This document shows, piece after piece, positions 24,189-32,294 of a stretch of 59,818 bases of DNA. Below the pieces are notes generated by a model, which was not told the origin of the DNA, made no database searches, and was given only the letters and a program-made list of their open reading frames with translations. Source of the stretch: Clostridia bacterium (GTDB taxonomy: Bacteria > Bacillota > Peptococcia > DRI-13 > UBA5745); contig JAHDPO010000008.1 in assembly GCA_018434325.1 (NCBI GenBank), forward strand, positions 1 to 59,818, written 5' to 3'. A program made the translations under genes and the position numbers. Positions within the stretch are counted from its first letter, which is position 1. Every line of letters begins with the position of its first letter.

Positions 24189-25118
24189 TTACCTCCTGTA
24201 CTCAATGGGCTTTGTCAGCCGTATCACGCAAGCGGTAGAGATAAAAATGAGGGCGGCGCTGATCGCCAGAATGATCTGCCCCAGCGGGGTGTGCATCAGC
24301 GTGTCATACCAGCTTTTGTTTAAGAGATACATCAGCGGAATGTTTCCGATGACAAAGAACGCCATGATAATAAATTCCTTGCGGGGTTCAAAGACGAGAT
24401 ATTCCAGCTCGCCGTTCACAATCCTCATATCAGACAGCTTGCTGACGATGGGTGTCAGGGTTGTTTTGAGGCTGCGGTCATGCTGGCAGTCGCACAGGGC
24501 ATCGCACCATTCCCGAAAGACCTCGTTGTCGATCTTGGTGCGCAGGATTTTCAGCGCTTCCAGCACATCGGGATCAATGAGTTTCACCCGCATCACAAAA
24601 TCCTGAAACACTTGATGCACCGGCGGATTCAAATAGTGAAGGTTTTCCTCCACAGCGGTGAGGATGTTTTCACTTCTGAGGTAGGCGGTTGTCACGATGG
24701 AGAGCGCTGTTTCCAGCTCTGCCGCAATGTCTTTCCGAAAGTGGCTGGCGGTCAGCTGCACATACCAGAACGGCAGCAGCATAAAGCCCACCGCCATCAC
24801 CGGAGCCAGAAAGAAATTGCCCAGCACAATGGCGATAGAGGCACCGATGCCAAACAGGAGCAGCGAGCAGGCACAGAGCAGAGAAAAGTGCTTGCTGCGC
24901 CCGGTCATGGTCAGGATATCCTGTGCCATGCGGATTTCCCGTTTTAGAAATCCCTGCTTTTGGCGGCGCTGCGCCGCCTTAATCTCATCCTTGATGGAGG
25001 ACTTCTCCCTTGTGAGAAAAGAGAACAGCCCATCGGTGAATTCCATCGGCGCAAGCCCGAACAATAGAAAGGAGCCTGTGATCATGCCGATACAGGCCAG
25101 TAATTGAATGGTTGTCAT
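24189..25118 (-). CDS. TadB-like pilus assembly membrane protein
   Basis: The protein is 309 residues from ATG 25118, overlapping the tadA stop as ATGA. N-terminal helix (IQLLACIGMITGSFLLFGLA), a pair of helices near 85-125, the GspF-like cytoplasmic domain (AAELETALSIVTTAYLRSEN, LEALKILRTKIDNEVFREWC), and two C-terminal helices. Partner of TadC in the inner-membrane platform. Gene order TadA-TadB-TadC is as in Tad loci. Confidence 0.82.
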   Translation of the reverse strand: MTTIQLLACIGMITGSFLLFGLAPMEFTDGLFSFLTREKSSIKDEIKAAQRRQKQGFLKREIRMAQDILTMTGRSKHFSLLCACSLLLFGIGASIAIVLGNFFLAPVMAVGFMLLPFWYVQLTASHFRKDIAAELETALSIVTTAYLRSENILTAVEENLHYLNPPVHQVFQDFVMRVKLIDPDVLEALKILRTKIDNEVFREWCDALCDCQHDRSLKTTLTPIVSKLSDMRIVNGELEYLVFEPRKEFIIMAFFVIGNIPLMYLLNKSWYDTLMHTPLGQIILAISAALIFISTACVIRLTKPIEYRR

Positions 25119-26467
25119 GCGGATATCTTCCCTCCTTTCTTGATGGCGTTGATGCGCTCCTGCGGCATACCGTTTTCCAGCAGCCGCTTGCATAGGCTGT
25201 CCGAGACGGGATTAACCGTCACATGGTCGCCGCTGATATGGAACTGATTGTTTTCATAGCGGTTTTCACTGATTTCATACTGGAACAGGGTGCGATAGCG
25301 GCGGCTGTTGTCCGGCAGGATTTCACACTCCATAATCTCCATGAGCCGCCTTTGTTTGTTCTCCAGCTGCTTGCAGAACACGATAATGGGATAGGCCTCG
25401 GTGACATAGCCCATGAGGGTTTCATCCGACAGATCCACAGCACGCTTACAGAGAGAAACCATGCGGCGATAGGTGGATTCACAGGAATTAGAATGGATGG
25501 TGGTGACCACCGCCACGCCGGTTCGGGCTACCTCCTGTGCGGCGTTGGCCTCCGCACCACGCATTTCTCCGACTACGATGATGTCCGGATTAAAACGCAG
25601 GGAGATGTCCACAAGGTCGATCTGCTCGATGCGGTACAGCTCGTTTTCGCTGTTGCGGGTCAGGGTATGCACCACGGAATTGCTCACTTTGCCGTCCTTT
25701 TCCCGGATAAGGGAAAGCTCCCTACTGCCATTTTCAATGGTGAAGATGCGCTTATTATCGGGAATGGTGGTTAAAAGCCAGCCTGCCACAGTGGTCTTGC
25801 CGCTGCTGGTGGCTCCGGCAATGCACACAGAAATGCCGTAGCGGATGAACTCCGATAGTAAATCCAGCATTGGGGCGGTAGCCGTGCCGCCGTTTATGAA
25901 ATCCTCTTTTCCCATGTTGTTGGGGTTTACAATACGGATGGATGCCGCCGCCCCTACGCTGGCATCCACGATAGGGCTTTTCATCACAGCAATACGGATA
26001 TTCTCCGCAAGAGTACCTACCACCAGCGGCGATTGATCATCTAAAATCGTACCGGACACATGGAGCATCCGGCGCAGCACATTGATGCAGTGTTCGGGGC
26101 TGTCGAAGTGTTCTGTGAGCTTTTCGCAGCGCCCACCAGCGTATTGGATTTCGATATCCCGCCAGCTGTTGATGTCGATTTCTTCAATGTCCTCGCTGAA
26201 GATGTACTTTGTCAAAAAGGAGTATTCAGCCATCTCGGTGAACAGGGCATCCACCAGCTGCTGCGATGTCATGCCACGCACTGCCACACGGCTGTCCTGC
26301 ACAAACTTGGCGATATACCGTTTGATATGCGCCTTGGCTTCGGAAGCATTGCCGTCCGAGAGCAGCTCGCTGTGCTGTCCGGCGATATGCTCCTGCACCT
26401 GTTGCAGAACACCACGGAAGTCATCGATTTCCTGCTCCGGGGCAAAAAATAGATTGTGCCTGCTCAT
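25115..26467 (-). CDS. TadA/CpaF (VirB11-family) secretion ATPase
   Basis: The protein is 450 residues. Walker A GATSSGKT lies at 218-225, the Asp box and Walker B-like region in DIIVVGEMRGAEA, and the His box in VVTTIHSNS, all in family order. The N-terminal ~190 residues match CpaF (DIEEIDINSWRDIEIQYAGG). It powers assembly of the Tad-type pilus. Start ATG 26467 overlaps the upstream stop (ATGA). Since VirB4 and VirD4 are also present but no separate VirB11, this ATPase could serve both machines. Confidence 0.92.
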   Translation of the reverse strand: MSRHNLFFAPEQEIDDFRGVLQQVQEHIAGQHSELLSDGNASEAKAHIKRYIAKFVQDSRVAVRGMTSQQLVDALFTEMAEYSFLTKYIFSEDIEEIDINSWRDIEIQYAGGRCEKLTEHFDSPEHCINVLRRMLHVSGTILDDQSPLVVGTLAENIRIAVMKSPIVDASVGAAASIRIVNPNNMGKEDFINGGTATAPMLDLLSEFIRYGISVCIAGATSSGKTTVAGWLLTTIPDNKRIFTIENGSRELSLIREKDGKVSNSVVHTLTRNSENELYRIEQIDLVDISLRFNPDIIVVGEMRGAEANAAQEVARTGVAVVTTIHSNSCESTYRRMVSLCKRAVDLSDETLMGYVTEAYPIIVFCKQLENKQRRLMEIMECEILPDNSRRYRTLFQYEISENRYENNQFHISGDHVTVNPVSDSLCKRLLENGMPQERINAIKKGGKISA

Positions 26468-27276
26468 ACACCAAACACCTCCTTGCAGATTTTTTCAATT
26501 TCCTTGCGATAGCCCCGGCTATCCTTGAGGCCGAGGTCGGCGAACAGATTCCCGGCCAGCACCTGAGAGGCAACCTCCGGGGAGTGTGGAATCGAGAACA
26601 CAGCGCTGCCCATCACCTGCTCCATGTGTTCGCTGGCCTCGCTGGATTTCACATTGCTGACCGCCTTGTACATCTTGCCAAAGTCAAAGCCGCCCATTTT
26701 CAGGTATTCCTGTTGGCTGGACAGGTAGCTGACCGATTTGAGGTCGCAGTTCATGAGCCGAAGCACCGCATCGGCCTCCAAGATGGACATGGCGGACAGC
26801 TCGTCAAAATAGATATAGCTGCTGCAGTCGATTACCACATAGCTGGCCATGTCACGCAGCGCTTCCAGCAGCTGCCGGATCAGCTCGGTGGGTGCGGTCG
26901 GATAGCAGCGCTCGCTTTCTCCCTTTTGCAGACCAATCACCGCCAGATGCCTCATGCGCTTATGGGTATTGCATCCTTGTTTCAGCAGCGTTTGGGTGAT
27001 GGCATTGGCTACCAGAATGCTGCCGAGGGAATGGTCGCCCTCCAGCTCACCGGGAGGACAGATGCAGGGGATCATGGGAGTGGTCGAGTCGCAAAGGAGC
27101 AGCGCCACATCCTTTTTCTTGTCTGCCAGATACTTTGCCAGCTTGACGGCAGTGGTGGTTTTGCCGCTGCCGGGGCTGCCCCAAACCGCCAGCACCTGTG
27201 CGCCGCTTTCCTGCTGCACGTCCGGCTCCGGTTCGTCCTTGCGGCTGAATAAGCCGCCCTTTTTGAAATTCAGCAT
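26464..27276 (-). CDS. CpaE/TadZ-like MinD-family ATPase
   Basis: The protein is 270 residues. The N-terminal P-loop VWGSPGSGKTTTAVKLA (residues ~31-47) starts a MinD/ParA-like fold with an Asp in VVIDCSSY. There is no receiver domain at the N-terminus, unlike long CpaE. In Tad systems this protein positions the pilus at the membrane. It abuts the CpaB gene (TAA immediately before ATG) and overlaps tadA. Confidence 0.85.
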   Translation of the reverse strand: MLNFKKGGLFSRKDEPEPDVQQESGAQVLAVWGSPGSGKTTTAVKLAKYLADKKKDVALLLCDSTTPMIPCICPPGELEGDHSLGSILVANAITQTLLKQGCNTHKRMRHLAVIGLQKGESERCYPTAPTELIRQLLEALRDMASYVVIDCSSYIYFDELSAMSILEADAVLRLMNCDLKSVSYLSSQQEYLKMGGFDFGKMYKAVSNVKSSEASEHMEQVMGSAVFSIPHSPEVASQVLAGNLFADLGLKDSRGYRKEIEKICKEVFGV

Positions 27277-28101
27277 TTACGCAACCTCGCTTTCCGCAGG
27301 CGGTTCGGAGGGCGCTGACGGTTGGCTGGTTTCCTCGCTTTCCGAAGAATTGTCCGCTTCATCGGCTGATTCATCCGGGTACAGCTCAGAAAGCACCGCA
27401 TCCTGCGCCTCGGTAAACTTCGCCGCATTTTCCTTGCTGCCCCGGTAGACGAGAGACACATGGAGCGCACCGTCAGCCTCCAGCATAGCGAGGATTTTGC
27501 TCTGCTCCGGTGTCACCAGCAGCGTAACGGTGGAGGGCAGCTCCTTTTCCTCCGCATCCTTTTGTTCGACCGTATTGGCATCGTATCCGCTGCCTGCGGT
27601 GACAGCGATGACCTCCACATACTGCAGTTCCGGCGGAATCACCGTCACACCCTGTTTTTTGTAATCCGGAGCGATGATAGACACAATATCGCCGGAAACC
27701 AGCTTGCCGGAAAGCCCTGTGGCAAAGGTTTTGACCGATACGGAGATGGCCTGCTTTTCTCCGGTCAGATGATAGAGGTAGGCGTTTTCTGCGGCGGGAG
27801 CATCGGCGATTTTGGAGCCGATGATGTAATCCCCCGGCACCAGATCGGCGGAAGCAAATTTGCCGATCACCGTATCCGTATGCCTGACCACATCCTCCGG
27901 TAGATTGTAGCCTCCTACCTCTACGGCCTGCACCATATCCTTGGTGATGACCTCCCCGATTTTAATGGGCTTTATTACCCGTACGATTTCAGCCTTTTGG
28001 CTGATGCCTTGGTTAAACAGCGGCGTGACCGCAAAGCAGATCAGAAGCGACAGCACAATGCAGATCACGCCGATGACAGTTCTGTTTTTAAGAAAGCTCA
28101 T
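27277..28101 (-). CDS. CpaB/RcpC-like pilus assembly protein (SAF domain)
   Basis: The protein is 274 residues: N-terminal transmembrane helix (TVIGVICIVLSLLICFAVTP), SAF domain (KPIKIGEVITKDMVQAVEVG, then ASADLVPGDYI), a CpaB C-terminal region (KTFATGLSGKLVSGDIVSII), and an acidic Ser/Glu/Pro-rich tail (~235-274). In Gram-negative Tad systems it meets the outer-membrane secretin. In this presumably monoderm host it probably spans the wall. AAGGAGG precedes ATG 28101. Confidence 0.85.
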   Translation of the reverse strand: MSFLKNRTVIGVICIVLSLLICFAVTPLFNQGISQKAEIVRVIKPIKIGEVITKDMVQAVEVGGYNLPEDVVRHTDTVIGKFASADLVPGDYIIGSKIADAPAAENAYLYHLTGEKQAISVSVKTFATGLSGKLVSGDIVSIIAPDYKKQGVTVIPPELQYVEVIAVTAGSGYDANTVEQKDAEEKELPSTVTLLVTPEQSKILAMLEADGALHVSLVYRGSKENAAKFTEAQDAVLSELYPDESADEADNSSESEETSQPSAPSEPPAESEVA

Positions 28102-28123
28102 AGCTTAAGTCCTCCTTGATTGA

Positions 28124-28157
28124 TAAAAAGTGAAACGGCCAGCTTGAAGCTGACCGC
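28124..28157 (-). terminator. Terminator-like hairpin before the CpaB gene
   Basis: On the minus strand CGGTCAGCTT pairs with AAGCTGGCCG (28156-28136, one wobble), followed by TTTCACTTTTT. The CpaB ribosome binding site comes about 10 bases later. Confidence 0.6.
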
Positions 28158-28165
28158 CTTAATGA

Positions 28166-28291
28166 TTACTGCACAACATATTTTCTGATTTTGTGCCTGC
28201 GGATAAGCTGTGGTATACTGACCGCCGCAGCTATCAGCGGCAGCACAACGCACAACAGCTTCAGAATACTTCTCCTGCTTGGTTTACTCAT
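28166..28291 (-). CDS. Small single-TM protein coupled to the prepilin peptidase gene
   Basis: The protein is 41 residues. ATG 28291 overlaps the A24 peptidase stop (ATGA), with AAAGGA upstream. The basic start SKPSRRSILK leads into a hydrophobic helix (LLCVVLPLIAAAVSIPQLI) and a basic end RRHKIRKYVVQ. Coupling makes expression plausible. Possible pilus or channel helper; function unknown. It is too short for standard length cut-offs. Confidence 0.5.
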   Translation of the reverse strand: MSKPSRRSILKLLCVVLPLIAAAVSIPQLIRRHKIRKYVVQ

Positions 28292-28728
28292 ATAACCCAT
28301 CCTTTCATGGTTATCAAATAGGCGAGCAGGCAGCCCGCCGATAAAAAGGGCGCAAGAGGGAAGGCTTTCACCGCCTCCCATCCTCGCACCTTGCAAACAA
28401 TCCGGTATATCCCTGCATAGAACAGCAGCAGGCTGAGTCCCGCCGTTGCCGCAAGCAGTCCTTTGAGTAATCCCAGCACCAGACCGCAGGCTGCCATCAG
28501 CTTGATGTCGCCGCCGCCTATGCCGCCCCATAGCACAGCTGCCAGCAGAAACGGCAGGGCGATGAACAAGCCCCAGAGCCGCACCGGTGAAAAACACAGC
28601 AGGGCGCTTGCGGCGATGGCGAGGTTCAGCGTGTCGGGAATGATGCGCCTCCTAAGATCAAATACGGATGCCGCACACAGCAATAGGGCAAAAAAGACCG
28701 CCTGCACAGCGGCCAGATTATCCGGCAT
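28288..28728 (-). CDS. A24 prepilin peptidase (CpaA/TadV-like)
   Basis: The protein is 146 residues with about five hydrophobic helices. The two catalytic aspartates are seen in the conserved positions SVFDLRRRIIPD (first Asp) and GGGDIKLMAA (GxGD motif). It lacks the N-terminal methylase domain, as in TadV/CpaA. It would cleave the leaders of the Flp-like pilin and TadE-like proteins. ATG 28728 overlaps the pilin stop by 11 bases. Confidence 0.9.
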   Translation of the reverse strand: MPDNLAAVQAVFFALLLCAASVFDLRRRIIPDTLNLAIAASALLCFSPVRLWGLFIALPFLLAAVLWGGIGGGDIKLMAACGLVLGLLKGLLAATAGLSLLLFYAGIYRIVCKVRGWEAVKAFPLAPFLSAGCLLAYLITMKGWVI

Positions 28729-28948
28729 AATTGAACATATCTTTAATGCGCTGGGTCAGGGTGGGCAGCACGGTTTTATCGAAGAGCAGATACAGCCCTG
28801 CCAGCACCAAAGCGCCGATGACCACTGCCATCAAAATCTTGATTGCTGTGTCCACAAAACCTTCCCCGCGGGGGTTGGCCAGCGCCATTCTTGCCTTCAT
28901 TGCCAGCATATTTGCCTTGTGGGTTACCTTGTTCATCATCTTTTTCAT
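28718..28948 (-). CDS. Flp-like major pilin candidate (DUF6133-like)
   Basis: The protein is 76 residues: a long basic leader (MKKMMNKVTHKANMLAMKAR), the motif NPRGEGFVDTAIK, then a hydrophobic helix (ILMAVVIGALVLAGLYLLF), and a short tail TLTQRIKDMFNYAG. The layout resembles Flp pilins cleaved by A24 peptidases, although the Glu/Tyr pair of canonical Flp is missing. I recall the family as DUF6133. The adjacent prepilin peptidase supports the role. Confidence 0.75.
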   Translation of the reverse strand: MKKMMNKVTHKANMLAMKARMALANPRGEGFVDTAIKILMAVVIGALVLAGLYLLFDKTVLPTLTQRIKDMFNYAG

Positions 28949-28985
28949 GGTGTTTTACCTCCAAAATTTTATAGGATATTTTTGC

Positions 28986-29327
28986 TTACATACCGCCCAT
29001 CTGCATGGGCGCAGGGGCTTGCTCCGGTGCGTTTTCCTGCGGCTGCACCGGAGCCTGATTCATGGCTACGGCCTGCTGGTAGCTGTCCAGCACAGCCTTA
29101 TGGAGCTGCTCCCGAAACTCCTTGGTGACAGGGAAGCAGATTTCCTTGTAGCCGTTCTCGGTCTTGCGGCTGGGCATAGAGACGAACAGGCCATCCCGAC
29201 CGCCCTCCACCACCTTGATGCCCCGGATACCGAGGCAACCGTCCACCGTTGCCGAAGCGTAGGCACGGATGCCGCCGCTGGCACCGGGCGGGTACATGGA
29301 ATTGATTTTTACATCTACATCGGGCAT
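28986..29327 (-). CDS. spoVG: SpoVG-family RNA/DNA-binding regulator
   Basis: The protein is 113 residues from ATG 29327 (AAAGGAG 6 bases upstream). The core MPDVDVKINSMY ... VKINSMYPPGASGGIRAYAS, FVSMPSRKTENGYKEICFPV, and REQLHKAVLDSYQ is SpoVG. A Gln/Pro/Met-rich tail (~90-113) is extra. SpoVG binds nucleic acids and affects many genes in Firmicutes. ICE-borne copies are common next to pilus genes and may tune host or element expression. Confidence 0.88.
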   Translation of the reverse strand: MPDVDVKINSMYPPGASGGIRAYASATVDGCLGIRGIKVVEGGRDGLFVSMPSRKTENGYKEICFPVTKEFREQLHKAVLDSYQQAVAMNQAPVQPQENAPEQAPAPMQMGGM

Positions 29328-29369
29328 GATTTTCTCCTTTCGCATTCTGGCAATAAAAAAACAGCCCCG

Positions 29370-29918
29370 TCAGAACTGCATGGTCTGTGTCTGCGCCGGT
29401 GGCGCAAAGCTGATTTCCTCAAATCCGAAGCGGTCGCAGTAGTGGAAGCTGCTGCCGTTCTCATCGTACAGCTCCAGCACATCGGACATGGACAGGGAAT
29501 GTCCTGCATAGCCGGGAGGGTGGGCTGTGTTGAATTTGGTATACAGCGCCTCCAGATCATTGGTTTCCACCTCGCTGTCATAGACGGTTTGGTAGTCGGA
29601 TATCTGCGGCTCTCCAAAGGTCTTGCAGAAATCCGCAAGGCTGATGAAGCGCATCCGGATATCCGATTCGGGCTTTAACTGCCACACCCGGCAGTTTTTC
29701 AGCAGGGTGAGTTCTTGGGTATCTCTCTGTCCGTTGACGAGCCGGTCGTAGACACCGTCCGTCCATTTCACCTCACCGATATCCTTTTGGCGGCTGAGAA
29801 AGGCTTTCAGTTCCTCCGACTCAAACAGGAGATCAACCACCGCCTTGCCGCCGCTGGCATAACCGGCAGGGTTGCCGTAGTACAGAATAATCTCTTTTTC
29901 CATTCGGATATTTCGCAT
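29370..29918 (-). CDS. YodL-domain-like ICE protein
   Basis: The protein is 182 residues, soluble. The C-terminal part HPPGYAGHSLSMSDVLELYD then SSFHYCDRFGFEEISF follows the pattern I know from YodL-like domains in ICE polyvalent proteins (PxxYxGHSLSVSDVI...). The N-terminal half is less clear (IILYYGNPAGYASGGKAVVD). GGAGG lies 7 bases before ATG 29918. Function unknown; such proteins travel with antirestriction-type genes. Confidence 0.65.
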   Translation of the reverse strand: MRNIRMEKEIILYYGNPAGYASGGKAVVDLLFESEELKAFLSRQKDIGEVKWTDGVYDRLVNGQRDTQELTLLKNCRVWQLKPESDIRMRFISLADFCKTFGEPQISDYQTVYDSEVETNDLEALYTKFNTAHPPGYAGHSLSMSDVLELYDENGSSFHYCDRFGFEEISFAPPAQTQTMQF

Positions 29919-29930
29919 GGGCGTGCCTCC

Positions 29931-30551
29931 TTATGTCATGGTCATGCCTCCGTTTCCCTCATCTAAATCGCTGTGGCGAGAAAGCGGATAGGGGGCTACG
30001 GCCTGCGCTTCCTGCCGGAAGGCCTCCATCGCTTCCTCGCCGGGATACAAAAGTTGACCCTCCCGCAGCTCCAGCACACAAAAGTCATTGCGGTCGCAGA
30101 TCATGATGCGATGTTGGTAGGGCTTTTGCATTTCGATGTAGTCCATCACCTCCTGCTCGCTGCAAAGCCACACACCGGCAGCGTAGCGGCCATCGGGCAG
30201 AAAGCTGTAGCCGCTGTATTTCGGCTCGTTCCTCTCAAGAGGCAGCGCATCTGCCGGTCTGATTTGGGACAGGTGCAGCTTGGCGCTCTCCGGCAGCAAC
30301 TCCGGCTTTAGTACGCCGAGGACGTCACTGCGGAAGAATCGGTAGTTCTCCCCGTCAGACAGAGAGGTCAGGAACACCGAGCGCCCGATAGGGTTGGGGT
30401 TTGCGCCGTTGCCTCCGGAGCAGAAAAAGAGCTGATTCCGGTAATCCGACCGCAGGGCTTGTCTGCTGAGAACGATGACCTTGCCTTGCAGGGAGCAGTC
30501 ATAGCCGGTTTCGATGCAGTCGGCGGCGGTGTAGAGCAGTTTGGGTTCCAT
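29931..30551 (-). CDS. Conserved ICE protein of unknown function
   Basis: The protein is 206 residues, soluble. Noticeable segments are YDCSLQGKVIVLSRQALRSD, RNQLFFCSGGNGANPNPIGR, and LERNEPKYSGYSFLPDGRY. The pattern of a short Asn/Gly-rich loop (GGNGANPNP) followed by GRSVF is shared by proteins of related elements, but I do not recognise a named domain. It lies between the YodL-like gene and the AbrB-like regulator, with AAGGAGG about 5 bases upstream. Confidence 0.55.
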   Translation of the reverse strand: MEPKLLYTAADCIETGYDCSLQGKVIVLSRQALRSDYRNQLFFCSGGNGANPNPIGRSVFLTSLSDGENYRFFRSDVLGVLKPELLPESAKLHLSQIRPADALPLERNEPKYSGYSFLPDGRYAAGVWLCSEQEVMDYIEMQKPYQHRIMICDRNDFCVLELREGQLLYPGEEAMEAFRQEAQAVAPYPLSRHSDLDEGNGGMTMT

Positions 30552-30555
30552 AGGG

Positions 30556-30840
30556 CTATCCCTCCTTTTTCTGCTGCATGAGTGCGGTCAGGTCTGAAAT
30601 GAGGGAGAGCCTTATATCGTCCGGCATGGTCTTGAACGCCGCACGGACATAGGCCTCCACCGCCTCCGGGGATTGGTCGCCCACCTCGATGATATTGATC
30701 TTCTGCACACTGACTGTGCCGTTTGACAGGCCAAGGCGCACAATGTCGCCGTAATCCATGCCGCTGGCGGTGCGCAGATCCTTGGGAATCAATACCCGGC
30801 CTTTGCCGTCCACCAGTTTGTAGATAGGCTTATGCTTCAT
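30556..30840 (-). CDS. AbrB/SpoVT-family transcription regulator
   Basis: The protein is 94 residues from ATG 30840 (GGAGG upstream), overlapping the preceding gene by 11 bases. The swapped-hairpin AbrB domain is clear in KLVDGKGRVLIPKDLRTASG and MDYGDIVRLGLSNGTVSVQK. The C-terminal helix may mediate oligomers. Paired with the related gene upstream, it probably regulates the ICE operon or acts like an antitoxin, though no toxin is adjacent. Confidence 0.85.
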   Translation of the reverse strand: MKHKPIYKLVDGKGRVLIPKDLRTASGMDYGDIVRLGLSNGTVSVQKINIIEVGDQSPEAVEAYVRAAFKTMPDDIRLSLISDLTALMQQKKEG

Positions 30841-31261
30841 TCTCCGCACCTCCCTCCAGTACACAGCGGATGGCATCATGGCTGATGCCGAGGCTGTCGA
30901 ACAGCTTTAGAAGCTGGGGTGGCAGCTGCACCACCGGATCAGCGCTGCCGATGATGATTGCGCCGTTTTCACAGCGGATATCCAGATCATCGTCCAGCCC
31001 AATCCCTGCTGCTTCCAAAAGTGCATGAGGCACCGACAGCTCGGCAACCTCCGGCGCTTCCACCGGTTCGCTTACATGGTCGATGCCCTCCTTGGTGAGA
31101 AAAAACTCGCCGTAGCTGTTCATCTGTTTCACCGGGTGATGGGATAGGTATGCCAGATGCACCGGGTCACCGGTGGTGATGCACATGGTTTCCAACACAC
31201 CGGGCGGCAGGATGATGCTACCATCCTCTGCAATCCTGCCCTTGGTTTCAATCAATCTCAT
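30830..31261 (-). CDS. AbrB-like double-domain protein
   Basis: The protein is 143 residues from ATG 31261 (GGAGG 8 bases upstream). An AbrB-like strand-loop unit appears at the N-terminus (ETKGRIAEDGSIILPPGVLE) and a second one after residue ~80 (VPHALLEAAGIGLDDDLDIR then CENGAIIIGSAD). It overlaps the next regulator gene, and the two may act together. DNA targets are unknown. Confidence 0.7.
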   Translation of the reverse strand: MRLIETKGRIAEDGSIILPPGVLETMCITTGDPVHLAYLSHHPVKQMNSYGEFFLTKEGIDHVSEPVEAPEVAELSVPHALLEAAGIGLDDDLDIRCENGAIIIGSADPVVQLPPQLLKLFDSLGISHDAIRCVLEGGAENEA

Positions 31262-31288
31262 AGTCACTTCCTCCTTGCTTTCTCTGAT

Positions 31289-32251
31289 TTAAGTGTTTGT
31301 GCCAAGCCCATATTGCGGTTCGTCCTCGTCTAAACCATATCCGCAGTCGAATAGATTCATCTGGAACGAGGCGTTCTCTCGCTCCTTGGGATTATAGTTG
31401 GTGATGATGACCTCCGGGTACTCGCAGCCGCCCTCATACCGCTGTGCCAGATTGTTCAGGCGGGTGACCGGTGTGATGGTGTAGTCCTGATACAGCTCCC
31501 GGATAAATTCACAGTCGTTGTAGCTGACCATCCATTTTCCCATGCAGTCTGCCAACGCATCCCGGAGCCGCTGGTGGTCAGTTTTCCGGAATTCCACCGC
31601 ATAGTGACCCTCGGTCATATAATAGGGCGGATCGCAATAAAAAAAGGCATTGTCCCGGTCGTACTGCCGGATTAATGCCTCGAAGTCTTTATTTTCCACC
31701 ACCGTATCAGCGAGCCGCCTCGATGCCTCCCAGATAACGGCGAACACCTTGCGGATATCGAAGGGCTGGCAGCCGTAGGAGGTGCATCCGCTGCCGTAGC
31801 TGTAACGGATGAGCTTGAAAAAGGCCGCCGCCCTCCATACATCGCTGGGTTCTGCTTGTTCCAGCAGGATTGCCCTCAGTTCCTCAAATTCAGGCGGGGG
31901 GAGGTTCTGCTGTGCCAGCTCCAGTTCCTCGCTCAGATATTCCCTATCGAATTCATCCTTTTCAAAGAACCGGCGCAGTACGCCAAATTCATGCCGGGAG
32001 TTGAGGGGCAGGAAGCCCAGCTGCTTGAGGAAGGCCAGCGTTCTGCTCTTTACGCAGTAGAACAGGTTGGTTAGGTTGCCGTTAAAATCGTTGTAGACCT
32101 CCATGCCCTTAAAGTCCGGCTGTCTGCCGAACAGCACCCAGCCACCGCCGCCAAAGACTTCGATGTATCTGCCGAAATCCTTGGGGAAGAGCCGGTATAT
32201 GATATTGCGGAGGGCTTTCTTGCCGCCCACCCAGCTGATAAAGCTATTGAT
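31289..32251 (-). CDS. D12-class DNA adenine N6-methyltransferase with damaged start codon
   Basis: Homologues begin MNSFISWxGGK; here the same residues N-S-F-I-S-W-V-G-G-K are encoded, but the codon for the first Met reads ATC at 32251-32249. GGAGG lies 9 bases upstream of it. The next usable start is GTG 32230, inside the AdoMet-binding motif. Domain features are intact: EVFGGGGWVLF (motif I), a target-recognition region (~85-170), and DPPY (~200 from the GTG). The enzyme class methylates adenine in short sites, often protecting incoming ICE DNA from restriction. Whether it is still made is uncertain. Confidence 0.85.
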   Translation of the reverse strand: MNSFISWVGGKKALRNIIYRLFPKDFGRYIEVFGGGGWVLFGRQPDFKGMEVYNDFNGNLTNLFYCVKSRTLAFLKQLGFLPLNSRHEFGVLRRFFEKDEFDREYLSEELELAQQNLPPPEFEELRAILLEQAEPSDVWRAAAFFKLIRYSYGSGCTSYGCQPFDIRKVFAVIWEASRRLADTVVENKDFEALIRQYDRDNAFFYCDPPYYMTEGHYAVEFRKTDHQRLRDALADCMGKWMVSYNDCEFIRELYQDYTITPVTRLNNLAQRYEGGCEYPEVIITNYNPKERENASFQMNLFDCGYGLDEDEPQYGLGTNT

Positions 32252-32294
32252 ATTCCATCACCTCCCTCGGAAAAGAAAAGAGAGCCGGTGACCA

